This document shows positions 33,825-45,515 of a stretch of 64,000 nt of DNA, one piece after another. The notes below the pieces were generated by a model, which made no database searches, was not told where the DNA came from, and saw nothing but the letters and a program-made list of their open reading frames with translations. Both the position numbers and the translations under genes were made by a program. Positions within the stretch are counted from its first letter, which is position 1; each line of letters starts with the position of its first letter. Source of the stretch: Marsupella aquatica (lineage: Eukaryota; Marchantiophyta); assembly GCA_973895155.1 (NCBI GenBank), contig OZ316898.1:21080001-21144000 (forward strand), read 5' to 3'.

Positions 33825-36800
33825 TGTGGTGCGTCCCATGGCTCCCTAAACCCAAGAAACCCCCCAGCTCAAGCCGATTCCCGCAGGTTTCGTGCTTGGC
33901 GAGGCCGTTTCCGCGGCTTAGCGGCATGGGACGCTGCTAACCTTCTACTACTACTATTAACATTTTACATACATATACTGGACAGATCCTTCATCGGGTC
34001 ATGAGATACGTAGCCGGCCTAATATAGGCCTTCCCCTGTCTTCCCCTCCGTCTTGTTAGGTATGTTTGGATTCCGCCGCCGGAATGATCCCCAATAGGCT
34101 TGGTTAAGCCGCTAAGACCTCTCTCAGCTCGACACATCCAACTCTCACTCCCCTGCTTACTTTCCTTCCTTCTGTTGATGTGGGCACTCTTCACACAAGT
34201 TAATGCGACACACAAATAGCAAAATGACTCATTCTGACTGAGTCATACCATGCACTTGCCATACAAACAGTACATCTCATACACAAGTTCTGCGAACTAA
34301 GCCGTGAGGCCAACTCTATTCAGCTCTTAGGCATGAGGAAACATGAATATACACAAGGGTCACTGTATGACTAACCGAGAGCTTCTCGTACTACTTGATC
34401 CCAGCCCGGCTGGTGCAAACTAAAAACTTGCTAAAGAAGAGGCCCTGAGCTCCCCGCTGCCCAGGTACTTATCCTGGTAGTGGATCCGCCATTCTTTGCA
34501 TCGTAAGCCTAATCTACTTAACAGTAATCTACTTGCCCGAATCTACCTATGTACAGCAAGGCAGGAGCACAAGTGTTGCTCCTACCAGTGGGACCGCAAT
34601 CCCACTAAGCTAAGTGTCAGGGCCGCTCCTGGTTCTGATCCTAATCCTAAACATGGAGATCCGCGCCCGCCCTGCCCACTCACGCCTCCTCCCTCCACGT
34701 CCGCCCTCCCTAAAAGGAACGGCGCCCTTGCACCGTCACGACACCGGTGGTGGATCCTTAATGGACGCCCCCAACGCTTCCTCCTCAGCCACTGCCGTAG
34801 GCTCATTCCCTGACAGATTACCTGCCCTTGACTGAGTCAATTCTCCCTTGGCCTGACTGGGTCCACCATCGGCGTCGGCATCGGCTTGGAAATCGGTTAC
34901 GGCCTCAGCCTCGGCTACGGTCTCCCCGGCCTGCTCAAGAGGCGGATCTGGAATACCGGCCTCATTACTGAGTAGTTCGGCTTGGGCCGCACCACCCCCA
35001 CCTGTGATGATAGCGGGATCTATTGCCGTATTCATGCCGGAGGATGGTGCTGGTTCTACCTCTTTGGTCACCACGGCTTGTGGAGTCGGATTACTCCTTG
35101 ACCCTGAAGGTTTCCGCTTTTTCTTCTTTTCTGGTTTGGCAGCTGGTCCCTTCCCCTTCCCACTTACTTCCGGCACTGGTGCAGTTGGCGCGGCTTTTTC
35201 TTCGGCCAGTACCACTCCTGGTAACTTGGTTGCCCCAATTGGAGTTGGGCCTGATGAAGACAAGCACTTAAATACTGCGGCTTGTTTCTTCAGCCGCTCC
35301 GTTTGGTTGTCGGCCCGCCGCTGGAGGTTCTCCATCTTCCTCATGATTTCCTGCAACTCCTCCTGGGTCTCATCCAGGTCCTTGCGTGCCTCCTCTAGTT
35401 CCTTCTGGGCTTCCTCCCGTTCTTGTTTCAAGGTAGTCCTCTCCTCCTGGGTTGCTCTTAGCTCCTTGTCGAGCTCTGCAATGATGACAGACTCCATCTG
35501 GTTCATCTTGGCGTAAGTCTGTTCGAGCATCTCGTCCTTCTCCCTTAGGTCGGCCTTGAAGCTGGCCGTCAGGGACGCAAGCTCTTGCTGCAGCGCCATA
35601 ATCCCTTGATAGGATTTCCCTAACTCGGCCTCCTTCTGCTCAAGGGCTCCGCGGATTTTCTCGAGCTCCCCCTTCAACGCCCATTCCTTTCTTTGGGTCT
35701 CCGCCATGGCCCGGCTGTTGGCTGTTATGTGGGCCTCCTCTGTATTCTTCAGCTCTTGCTTCCACTTCTCCCTCTCTTTGATCGTGTCGGCCAACTCTCC
35801 CTGCGTCTGAGTTAGTTTATCCTTGATATTCTGATTATCAGCCTGCGCGGTGTCCAACTGCCCCTGCATGATGTTCAGCTCATGTTGTTTAATCCGCAGT
35901 TCATCTTGGGCTTTCTTGGCCGCCCTTAGATCTTCAATCTCGGCTTCCATCCTCCTAAGCCGCCGAATGACCTCGTCCTTCTTGCTTCTCTCTAAAGCCA
36001 CCGCTTCTTCTAATTGGTGCTTCTCCAACTGCTCCCTATGGAAAAAGGGTCCTACCTCCAACTCCTCTCCAAAGATGCCGAGCGCAAGTTCCCCACACAT
36101 CTCACCATACTCCATGGCTCTATTCTTAGCGTAGGTGGAGTAAGTAGAAGTGATCGGCATCGCCCATCGCGGCCTCTGCTCCCAAGCCGTCCTGCGGATC
36201 TCTTCAATCGTGGCTAGAGGTTTGCTTCCTTTTTTGGCTAGCCGCCTGATGTCCTTCGGCCAATCTCCTCCTGGTAAATCCTTTTCCTTAGCCAGGGCGG
36301 CCTCCTCCTCCTGCTTGATTCGCTCCTGAAATTCCTGCACCGTCTGTTTTATGCCGTCGAAGCTCGGGGGAGCAACATCTGGTGGGGGAGACTCAGGGCT
36401 ACTCTGCTGGTTGGGGTCCCCTCGCACTACCCTTGGAAGTGTGGGGACAAACCGGCCACAGGTCCTTACTCCTGGAACGTGATGGTCCGACCCATAGCCG
36501 GAATTATCATGGCTGCAGTCCTCCACTGCCTCCTCTACCTCTTGGACGTCCGACTTCTCCCTCTCCTCTTCGTCGGTAGGAGCTTCAGGCAATTCTGCCT
36601 CAGATTTGGAGCTTGAGGTTCCCACATACATTCGAACACCTGGCTTGGATTCCGGCCTGATTCTCTCCTTGTCTCCAGCAAAGGGGTTTTCTCTTGTGAG
36701 CCGGTGTAGGCCTACCTCTGTAGTAGTGTCCTGCATTGTTGCCGTTGCCGTTGTTGTTGCCGATGCCGATTTCTTTTCTTTCTCCAGTAGTTTCAGCAGA

Positions 36801-38105
36801 CTCTGCATGCCTGGTTGCTGCATCGGCAAGTCCTCCTTCCTGGGCCTAAACACCTGCTCGATCGTAGGACTAACAGGTGGTTGAGGCTTCTCAGCCAATG
36901 GCCTCGGCGTTGGAGCTTCCTCGGGTGCCCTTACCTGCAGGGGAAGTACCGGGGCAAAAGTCTGACCTCTGGCATACCGGCACAACAGCGGCATGTGATA
37001 GCCAAGCCGCGACACGCTCCCCATGCCGATTACCTGCTGCTCCTCCTTTAAGATCTTCTTCAATTGGTTGAGGAGGTACCCGTTGTAGTCCCGGCTTGGG
37101 TCTGGCCTTTCTACCAGATAGACCTGTGCCTTGCCGATCTCTGCCCTCGGCAAGTTACAATGCATGGTCACCCGCAAGAAGTCGATCATCTCTCCTATGT
37201 GCGGGTTGGTGCAGGTGTTCCGGAAGAAGCCATTCTTCGTTGATGGCCCGGGGAACGACCGGAACTCCTTGTCAGGCAAGGTCTTCTTGGTATCAACTTT
37301 GGTCTTATTGCCTATCGGCAAGCCAAACACTTCGGCAATTACCTTGGGAGTAAGATAGAAATCCTTCCCATATATCCTCGTGCAATTGGTCTCGGGTTCC
37401 CATGACCCCACGAATTCTAATAGGTCTGACTCCGGTACCTCCGGCTTCAGCCATGGTAATCTTACAAAGGCCTCTAAGCCGGATCCGGCCATGAAGCCTT
37501 GGTACTTCTTGGTCTGCATGGCCGTAAAGCATGCATCCTCCTCCCGTGCAAAATGTAGTTGCACCTCCACCGGTAGGGTTGCCGCCCAGCCCTTCCAGGT
37601 GTCATCCCTGGTTGGAATGGCCTTGATGGGATCGACCTCCTCCTCTTCGGCTTCTCCCTGCCTCCTGCTCTGCTGCTCGGCTGGCTTCTTTGGTGCCGCC
37701 GACCTCGTTCTTTTTGCCTTGACGTTGCTCATACCCTCCTTAGGTCGATCGTCGGTATCTACTCTCTCCCCGAGTGCTTGCCTAAGCAGCTGACAGTAGT
37801 TGGCCTCCCGTAGTCGTCTGCCTAGTTCGTGCTCGCAAATGAGCCACCATCTCCTGCAAGCGCTCCTTACCCCTCTCCTCTGCCGGTCCTTCTTCCCGTT
37901 GATCCTTCCTAGCCGCCGACGCTTAACGCGCCCTAACCCTAATCGGGTTTTCACCCTCAGCCTTACCTCCGGCCTCGGCCCGGGTTCCATGGTTGCCCCT
38001 AATTGTTTATATTTTCCTTGTTTTGTCCCTATACTAAGGTGTTCCTAGGGTGCCTTCCTGCTTTACCCACTTAACCGGCCGAGTGATTCCTGTCTAGGCA
38101 TCACA
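33825..38105 (-). mobile_element. Copy C: complete ORF-bearing LTR-like element, 4281 bp
   Basis: In its own sense it starts TGTGATGCCTAGACAGG (right end, 38105) and ends CGCACCACA (left end, 33825). It is flanked by perfect 5-bp direct repeats TTTCA at 33820-33824 and 38106-38110. The TG...CA ends with a 5-bp target duplication are the integration signature of LTR-retrotransposon integrases. The element has no gag-pol, no internal primer site and no second LTR. It is nearly identical to D apart from a single 378-bp deletion and few substitutions, so it moved recently. Confidence 0.92.
34736..37990 (-). CDS. Copy-C protein: plant-mobile-domain-like plus coiled coil, 1084 codons
   Basis: An intact ORF nearly identical to the copy-D protein but missing 126 codons. 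The deletion removes the N-terminal helical segment (NQAAHFWGC to just before AKRTRSAAP) without shifting the frame. It retains the basic N-terminus, the central domain (FVRLPWLKPE, FGLPIGNKTKV, NGFFRNTC), the disordered linker with YGSDHHVPG, a coiled coil of about 350 residues, and a Lys-rich stretch (KKKKRKPSG) near the C-terminus that could be a nuclear localisation signal. The function is unknown. The central domain resembles those in extra ORFs of plant gypsy elements. The start ATG at 37990 is 115 bp inside the element. Confidence 0.85.
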   Translation of the reverse strand: MEPGPRPEVRLRVKTRLGLGRVKRRRLGRINGKKDRQRRGVRSACRRWWLICEHELGRRLREANYCQLLRQALGERVDTDDRPKEGMSNVKAKRTRSAAPKKPAEQQSRRQGEAEEEEVDPIKAIPTRDDTWKGWAATLPVEVQLHFAREEDACFTAMQTKKYQGFMAGSGLEAFVRLPWLKPEVPESDLLEFVGSWEPETNCTRIYGKDFYLTPKVIAEVFGLPIGNKTKVDTKKTLPDKEFRSFPGPSTKNGFFRNTCTNPHIGEMIDFLRVTMHCNLPRAEIGKAQVYLVERPDPSRDYNGYLLNQLKKILKEEQQVIGMGSVSRLGYHMPLLCRYARGQTFAPVLPLQVRAPEEAPTPRPLAEKPQPPVSPTIEQVFRPRKEDLPMQQPGMQSLLKLLEKEKKSASATTTATATMQDTTTEVGLHRLTRENPFAGDKERIRPESKPGVRMYVGTSSSKSEAELPEAPTDEEEREKSDVQEVEEAVEDCSHDNSGYGSDHHVPGVRTCGRFVPTLPRVVRGDPNQQSSPESPPPDVAPPSFDGIKQTVQEFQERIKQEEEAALAKEKDLPGGDWPKDIRRLAKKGSKPLATIEEIRRTAWEQRPRWAMPITSTYSTYAKNRAMEYGEMCGELALGIFGEELEVGPFFHREQLEKHQLEEAVALERSKKDEVIRRLRRMEAEIEDLRAAKKAQDELRIKQHELNIMQGQLDTAQADNQNIKDKLTQTQGELADTIKEREKWKQELKNTEEAHITANSRAMAETQRKEWALKGELEKIRGALEQKEAELGKSYQGIMALQQELASLTASFKADLREKDEMLEQTYAKMNQMESVIIAELDKELRATQEERTTLKQEREEAQKELEEARKDLDETQEELQEIMRKMENLQRRADNQTERLKKQAAVFKCLSSSGPTPIGATKLPGVVLAEEKAAPTAPVPEVSGKGKGPAAKPEKKKKRKPSGSRSNPTPQAVVTKEVEPAPSSGMNTAIDPAIITGGGGAAQAELLSNEAGIPDPPLEQAGETVAEAEAVTDFQADADADGGPSQAKGELTQSRAGNLSGNEPTAVAEEEALGASIKDPPPVS

Positions 38106-40608
38106 TTTCATAGCGTGGAAGTATGTTGGTGTTCAAATCCTCCATCCGGACTTTCGCCGGCCTGATTCTGCAGCCAACGGACAACAAGCGAGACAGTTGT
38201 GCCGACACTTCAACACGCATCCACTTGCAACCAACACCAGCACATGACTAATCGTCATGGCAGCTCCCTGCGCGTTCTTTCACACGATCGTCGTGAGGTC
38301 TGTCAATGTTTTTGCCTTGACACATCAAATTTAATTCCATTGGAAGTGACACAGTACAACAGGGTGGCCCACGAAAGGGGGACAACACCCAAAGGGAACC
38401 GGAGGACAACGTGCTAAAAACTGGGGAAGCCGGCACCATGGTAGACGAAAGGCCCCTAGAGGGTGGCAGGTAAACGAGACGTTCAACCACTGTAGACGGA
38501 GCACCACACTCCGTAAGACCGGCCAGTGAAGAAGCCCCGGCGGGGAACCATCCAGTGGTCTGTCAAATTTGTTCACTTCCGTTCTCGCTTTTAGTCCGTA
38601 GGGGGTATTGGAACCTTTTGGGTCAAATGTACAGTAGTTTGGGGAAGTGTGACGCCGTTACATTGAGGCTCCTCCCTGTCTTTGCGTATTTGGCGACTAT
38701 CATGTCAGCCGTTGATCATAGCTTGTGTTCCCCTTTTGATCCTCATCTCCTACGGTCCCACCATTTTCTACTCATACCATGCCCTTCGCTGAATCCTATA
38801 TATGTAGCGAATAGTATATTAAATAGCATGTACATCCATAAGCTGAATAAAACGTTGCATATTGGTAGTGGACAAGACATCGTAAATAGACATTGCTCCC
38901 TGTTAAAGTGAAATTAAATGGATGTGTATGTGCTATATGATGCTCCGGTTTTGAAGTGACTTGTTAGCCCCGGGCTGGGTTTCTTGTGGCCATACAGCCA
39001 AACTAAAAGTGTGTCAGATGCAGATACAGGTCCCTCCGCCTAATTTGAATAAGTAACCTGAAAGCAGATTTGCGGTCTAGCACACATTGGCCGTATGCAT
39101 CATCGGTCGGAGTAAGCATGAAAACTAAGTGAATGGATGTGCATTTGTTTGGATGGAGGACCGTGAAATGAAAGGTCCAAAATACCCGCTCGAGCGCACT
39201 TCGATGTTCCGTGGAATATCTAAGGGGGAGGGGACCGGATTTCACCAAATCCATATTTAAGTGCTCCTAGCATTGCCTGGTACTACCGCTGCCGTGTGTA
39301 CGTATCCACAGGAGGCATCCGTGGAAATTGTTCATATTCAGGGTTGAGGGTGCATCATGCTTTGGGCCATTGCATATTCAATTTGCTCTGTCTTGTCATA
39401 ACAAATGAAGCAGTAGTACCATCCTCCTTAAACAAAGGCACGGTGTACACCAGATACTCATGTATCAATTCAGAATTCCAAAATTCGGAAATTTTGTGGA
39501 GATGCGTGACCCTTACAAAATATGATCTTCAACAAAACAGGGGAAGTTCAGGGTTATCACAGGGGAAGTGCCGTCATCACAAAAACAAGGAGTATCGCCC
39601 TTCTGTACTTAACAGTCGTGGCCTTCAAAACGTAAGTTTTCGGAATCATCCAAAACCCTATGGACAATATAACTTATGGGCGCTTTGTAGAGCACACGTT
39701 CTCGGGCTGAAAAACATTCGATTCTACAATCGACCCTGAACTATCATAAAAAGGCAGGGCAAGCCTGTGAACCACACATTGTGGCACCAGCTTGGGGAAA
39801 CGCATATCTATGATGAGGCATCATCTCGAGGCGAGTGGCTTGATGCCACTGACATGACGACGGGGTTTAGGGTTCCCCATGATGACTTTGTCCATGAACT
39901 GCTGAAAGGCAGCCTCAGGGCTAGCCAAAACATGGATGGAAGGCCACCAGCTCTTGAACATTGGAAACCCACCAGAGAGACGTTGCAAGCTTGTCTGGTA
40001 ACCCCCCCGGGCTATGTTGGATTTAGGGTCTAAAGTTGAATGTAGAACGTCTGTAGCTGGCTTCTCCCCGTTTTCACGATCCACACTCGCCTGATCCACA
40101 CTCGCCTGATCCACGCTCGCCTGATCCACACTCGCCTACGTGCCCAACAGCCTCGGCAATTCCATCACTTTACACCTCCACGCATCCCTAAAATTATGCG
40201 ATCCACAGTTTGAGTGGCTCACCCATGCCTGTCTACAAGACAACACATTGCAAAAGATGTGAATGGATAATAATCATGAAACTGACCCTTCACGTTGTGC
40301 TGATCTGTGTGGCATTACTTGATGTTCAGTGTGTTGGAATGGAAGTGAATACCAACTCCTGAATGAACAACTTGCTTTATATACAGGTACCAGATCCTTA
40401 GGAGATATGCTTCCCTCCCTAACGTGATTTGGTGAAAACTTAACAATGTGCCCCTACAAAGTATAGAACAGGCCACATAAACCTCCCAGGCATTCGGTTA
40501 AAAGGCAGGGCATGATCCATGACCCTAACAAGCAATCAGTTCTATGCCAGCTGTCGAAACTCCCCTCCTGGGAATTCTGGCGACCCTGGGCCCCGATTTA
40601 TCTCCTAG
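38106..40608. other. Non-coding region right of copy C
   Basis: No gene is supported. Short ORFs on both strands are unrecognised. The 4 x 15-bp repeat lies here. The first five bases are the right target duplication of copy C. Confidence 0.4.
40078..40137. repeat. Four-copy 15-bp tandem repeat
   Basis: GATCCACACTCGCCT is repeated four times without gaps, the third with one substitution. Confidence 0.9.
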
Positions 40609-42858
40609 TCAGGCTTCCATAAACCCTAAACCCATTAGCTGCTTCAGCTGGTTTAGCTGATTTTGTGCTTGCGTTTTCAAAAGCTGATTCCGGTCGAGGA
40701 GATCTTCGCATTCCAACCCTAAAGCCTGTCTCTCTGCAGTTCCTGACATCAACTCCTCATTAGCCTTTTGCAATTGATGTTGGAGTGCCTGGTTCTCCGA
40801 TCGAAGACTTGCGACCTCTGTCTCTAACTTAGCTTGCATCTCCCCAAGTTTGGCTTCTGACTTGTTTTTGTCGGCCTCCAATTCTTTTGCGGCTAAGCCC
40901 AAGTTGTGGATCGAGTTGTCCCTTTCCTTGGCCAGGTCCTGAACTGCTCTGGCCAACTTGAGTTCCAAATCAGACACTTGCTGGTGCTTGGTATGTCGTA
41001 ATTTCACCAAATTTGTGTTGGCCTCAGCGGTCTTTGCTTTCTCGGCTGCCAGTTCGGCTCTATACCGAGTTTCGAGTATGGCTGTCTCTTGCGACACCTT
41101 ACTCAATTGTATACAAACCGACTCAAGCGATTTCTTAGCTTTGGACGCCTCCTCCTCCTTCCGCCAAATTTCCTGCACGAGCTTCCGCAACTCCTCTTGT
41201 AAAAGGGGTGCAGCCTTCTCAATTGTTTGGGCTCCCTTTGGTGATTCAGCACCGGGTTGATATTCCACAGTCAGAACCGTCTCGTGTCCAATCGAGATTC
41301 TTGCGGGTGGTCCTACGGCCGGGTTATTTTCAGACTCGTCTCCGCCGTTGTTGTCAGCACAGGATTCCGATATCGTACTTCTAGCCGGTAGAGCTAACCC
41401 CGAGGTGAATCATCGGGAAAACAATTGCTCAACCTCATCGTCCTCGGCGTTCTGCACAGGAACTCCCATGTCATCTCCTAGTTCTGTTTGGGACTTTGAG
41501 GTGTCGACCTCTGCTGTCTGCCTTAGCGCCAACGGCAGTGGTTTCTTACTCCACATGATAAGTGCTGGGTCCCGGCCTTCTGCATCTTCTTGTCCCTTCC
41601 CTAGTCCGATTTGAGTGGGAATCTCTGCTGGCTGATGTAGTTGAGATCGAGCATGTTTTATGATCAATGGCAAATGATAGGCCAGCCGGGAAACACCCCC
41701 AACCGACATCATTCTATGATTGGTATTCAACGCCTCCAACAATCTCTTGAAAAGAAAACCACAGTAGTCCACCCTTGTGCTGAGCTGATGTACCAATGCC
41801 ACCTCATTCTTCCCGAACTCAGGCCATCTCGGAGTAAACCACATCGTAACTCGAAGGAAATCCAGGATGTCGCGAGTCTGAATATTGATACATTCACAGC
41901 GCAAGAATCCGTTTATGTTGGGTGGTCCCTCAAAGTCCCTGCACTCGGTGTCCTTATCATGAACCATCCTGCCGATTTTAACCGGCTGTCCCAAGGCTAG
42001 CCCGAACACTTCGGATACCACCTTCTCTGAAAATTGGAATTCTTGACCAAATATATGCGTGAGCTTGCGCTCAGGATCCCAATTAGCTACGAACGTCATC
42101 ATCTCTCTGTGGGTTATATCTTGGGCAGTCCAGGGTAACCAGACAAAATTCTCTAGCCCCGACCCGTGTAGGAATTTGGGATACCTGCCCGAAACTACGA
42201 CTCGGAATACATCGTCGTCATCCCGAATAAATTTGAGTCGAAGTTCCTCTGCTACCGTGTCAACCCAACCCTTCCAATTCCAATCCTTTGGCGTCGATGT
42301 GGTGACCGCATCATCAATTCCTCCCGGTTCTTCCCCAGTCTCACTATTCTGACCTAGACTCGTTGGTGGCACTGTCGGTGTCCCGTTTCATCGCGGTCGT
42401 GCTGACTCCCGACCTGCTCCACTCTTCTTTATTTTTGCCGGTGGCGCAGCGACTGCCTCTCCATGTTTCTTCCCGCGTGCATTTGCTGCCAGCAGAGCTT
42501 GTTTCCCCTTGCTTCCTCGCCGTGAGCCTTCACCTAGCACAGCCTCTGGCGTCCACTTCAACGTCCAGCCTGGTAGTACCCACCTGTCGTCTGGACACCT
42601 ATCAATCGCTCGCCTTACCGACAACAACTGATCCTCCTCGAACCAAATGCGGTTGAGTTCATCAACCGATGGTGACCATAAAAGATCCACAGAAATGCAT
42701 TCCCCGCCGACGAATGCAACCTCAAGGAGCTCCCACAACTTTTGTATGAGTTGTCTCTCTTCATCCGCTCGCTCTGGCTGCTGCTCTTCGTATGTTGCTA
42801 TGAGTAGACCCCCGTACTCGAGAACACAGCCCCAATAATGTCTTGCCTGATTCACCAT
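40609..42858 (-). pseudogene. Copy E: divergent member of the plant-mobile-domain-like/coiled-coil family
   Basis: One continuous minus-strand frame of 750 codons from ATG 42858 to 40609 is broken by only two TGA codons (42386-42388 and near 41410). Domains run in the same order as in copy D: an N-terminal segment with MVNQARHYWGC, FVGGE and LLWSP; a central domain with FVWLPW, FGLALGQPVKI, NGFLRCEC and FLRVTMWF; and a coiled coil (LRKLVQEIWRKEEEASKAK through NQLNQLKQL). It lacks the long C-terminal low-complexity tail. The frame stays open upstream to 43116, so the start is uncertain. No TG...CA termini or target duplication were found. Similarity to D is clear at protein level but not at DNA level, so it is an older branch. 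Confidence 0.8.
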
Positions 42859-43080
42859 CGTTATAGCGCGAATAAAGAATGACACCAAAGGATGGTTGAA
42901 CCCTAAAAACCACGCCTCGCCTCGCCCGCCGATAGCCTGAAAAGTGAAATGTGCGAATGAACAGTGTTTCATATGCGTCACCTGATGAAAGCATTGAACT
43001 ACTTGAGTATGAGAGAGATGCCCCGAGCAGAATATGCGACTGAGTGTTTCTTGTTGAGTGACGCTTGTACTAAGAATTAA

Positions 43081-43215
43081 GTACCCTAGTACTACACGGC
43101 GATGCGGCCACCACACCCTTCGAGCTCAGTGTTCGTCGTTAGAGCGGCACTGGCACTGGTACTAATAACTACCCTACTTCTACACGGGGATGTGCCAACC
43201 CCACCCATTCGAGCT
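43081..43215. repeat. Imperfect 46-bp direct repeat, spacing about 89 bp
   Basis: TACCCTAGTACTACACGG...CACCCTTCGAGCT (43081-43126) recurs as TACCCTACTTCTACACGG...CACCCATTCGAGCT (43170-43215), just upstream of copy E in its own orientation. Confidence 0.75.
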
Positions 43216-45427
43216 GTACGGTAGGTAGAAGCGTGAGCCTGAAGGTCGCCTGCTCTAATTGATCAATTTACTTCAAGCGGCGAAGTTTTTGCTTCATTGG
43301 CACGCCGGGCTTTGGTGAGTGTTTAGATCCAGGGTAGAACCAGTATATATAATAGGGATGGGCACCTTTCGTTTTCATTATCAACATAATATATATTTCA
43401 AGTCCCTATTAATATCTCTTCTGTGGCAGGCGGGTTAGGGTCGGGGTACTGTTCAGAGTTTAGGGTTTAGAACAAAACAATGTGTGAAAAAAATTTCTAA
43501 GCAGGTCAGCTTTTGTATAAGATTTGAGTTAGGTGTGTTTTTAATTAGTAGTTACAAAATTAAGTGTGACTATAACTAAGGTAATTAAGGCCAAGATTAT
43601 ATAAGATTTGGGTCAGGTGTGCTTTTTATTGACTTATATCACCAATGGGAGTGGCTGGATTTAGGTTAAGACCAAGAATTCGAGGTGTCTCAATGTTGAC
43701 TTGGAATTTTCTGATCCATGAGGGCATCCCCTTTGGCATACTTATTTGCTAATTGTTTACATGGTCATGATCGAAGAGAATTTTTCAGTGCTTCCTTAGT
43801 GGTCTCATAGTACTAAAGAGACAAAGTGCCTGGTGTGAAAAGTTTTGCTTTGTCCAGGGGTGAGGTCACCCCAACGTCACTCTCATATTACCCAATTTGG
43901 CCCAAAAGCATAGTGGACCACGAATACGTTTGCTACAGAGTGACTCAATGCAAGTAAGCAGTCAGTCCTCCGAGACAAAGGTATTCTTCTTCCATGATGG
44001 CACCACTCTTGTCAACTCAATTCCAGGTAACTCTTGGTTTTTCATCAATAACTGGAAAATGACATTGGACATGTTGCAAAGATGGGTTTTCATCCATAGA
44101 GTTTAGGGTTTTTTGGAAACAACTACAGAGTACACTCTAGTAGTCGTGTAATTTAGTTTAGCCTTTGTGACTGACCCGCTCGGTCACGGGCCTGGTATAA
44201 TACTAGCCGGGACTACTGTACTTGTCCTTTGAACGTGAATAGCGGCGAGGAGAAAATAAATGTAGACTAGAAGCTATTGTTCACGCGTACGGTCTAGAGT
44301 GAAGGCTCTAGACCATAACTCTAGGGTCAAAAAATTGTGGGTGCTGACGGAAAGTGAGGGTGAGGAGTAACACGACGCAGGGGAGCGCGAACTAGGTCAA
44401 AAGTAGCATAAATCTCAAAGCGGGCGGTGCGGCAGATCTGGCAGTGTCACACGGGAACGCGAGGGTAGGTGCACAAGGGAGCCGATGGATATTGCGATGG
44501 CGGTGCATGGGAAAGCACAGGAGCTACGTCCTGTGAATGCAAGGGAAGTTCCAGCTCAGTAATGATCGCTCAAATGCCATTTCATTTTTGCTTTGCTGTT
44601 TGATCGTTGTTTTGCAGATCATTGTCCTCGACAATCATCCCAGCTTGCATCCTCAACAATCGTCCCAGCAGCAAACGCAAGCTTACAGAGGAGCGGCCTT
44701 TTGATTGGAGCCCACTTTGCTTTTCATTTCCTGGTGAGACATGTCAACAAACTGACGTATTATTTTCACTTGACTCAATCTACTTTACTGCTTGCATGTG
44801 GCAGGATGAGTGTAAGTCAAATCGAATTATTCTCGGCAAAGGTTTTGAATTCCTCCCCGCAGGTCGCTCTGGGTAGCCCTGGTCCAGGTTCGAGGTAGCA
44901 ACCTCTGCTACAGATTTTCGCCTCTCCCTCTGACGACTCCCGGATCCACTCCTACTGAGGAGACCGTTGAGAGATGATTCATAAAGCTTAGCATTACTTT
45001 ATGTGGAGTTCTGTGAGTGGACTGCTCATGAGATTGATCGATCGCGGAATCCTTTGCAGGTGTATGGTGCTGCGGTGAATCTTTGTCAGGGCGAAAGAAC
45101 TACCTAAAGCCCTGAGTGCAAACAACACTGCGCGATTACTATTCATGGACGGTACTCTACTGCTTCGGCACAATTGATTAGTTGTATGCAAGAGGTTTTG
45201 CTTGGAGTCCAGTAGTGCTTAGCGATTGGCTCTCTCCGATTACAGTGACTCACATATTTCTTGTTGAACGTTTTTTTCTGTTTATAGTGATGCGATAGTC
45301 GACGTATGATCATGCAACAACCAAAATCACGGCGTCGGCAGCTAGCTTCGATACGGGACGAGCATTTCATGCTTGATGTGAATAGTTGTATGTTCTCTCG
45401 CCCATCGTGACACGATTTGCTATCTTA
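43216..45427. other. Non-coding region
   Basis: No gene is supported. Short plus-strand ORFs near 43897 and 44593 are unrecognised. AT-rich up to about 44150, then mixed. Confidence 0.4.
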
Positions 45428-45515
45428 CTCATAAAGCGCCAACTACAAGGACGAGTTGGGGCCTAGGCTTCTAAGACCCCAACTGTAGGTTGTAGTTGGC
45501 GCTTTTATAAATGAG
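45428..45515. repeat. Foldback (hairpin) element of about 88 bp
   Basis: The arm CTCATAAAGCGCCAACTACAA at 45428 is complementary to TTGTAGTTGGCGCTT...ATGAG ending at 45515. An inner pair AGTTGGGG / CCCCAACT extends the stem around a short loop. It looks like a small MITE-like foldback or a remnant of one. Confidence 0.75.

Noticed and set aside
38248-38576. Overlapping minus-strand ORFs right of copy C
   Set aside because: Two frames overlap, neither has a recognisable domain, and the region has no other gene-like sign.
44593-44898. Plus-strand ORF of about 100 codons
   Set aside because: Two frames of similar length overlap and neither resembles a known family; likely chance.
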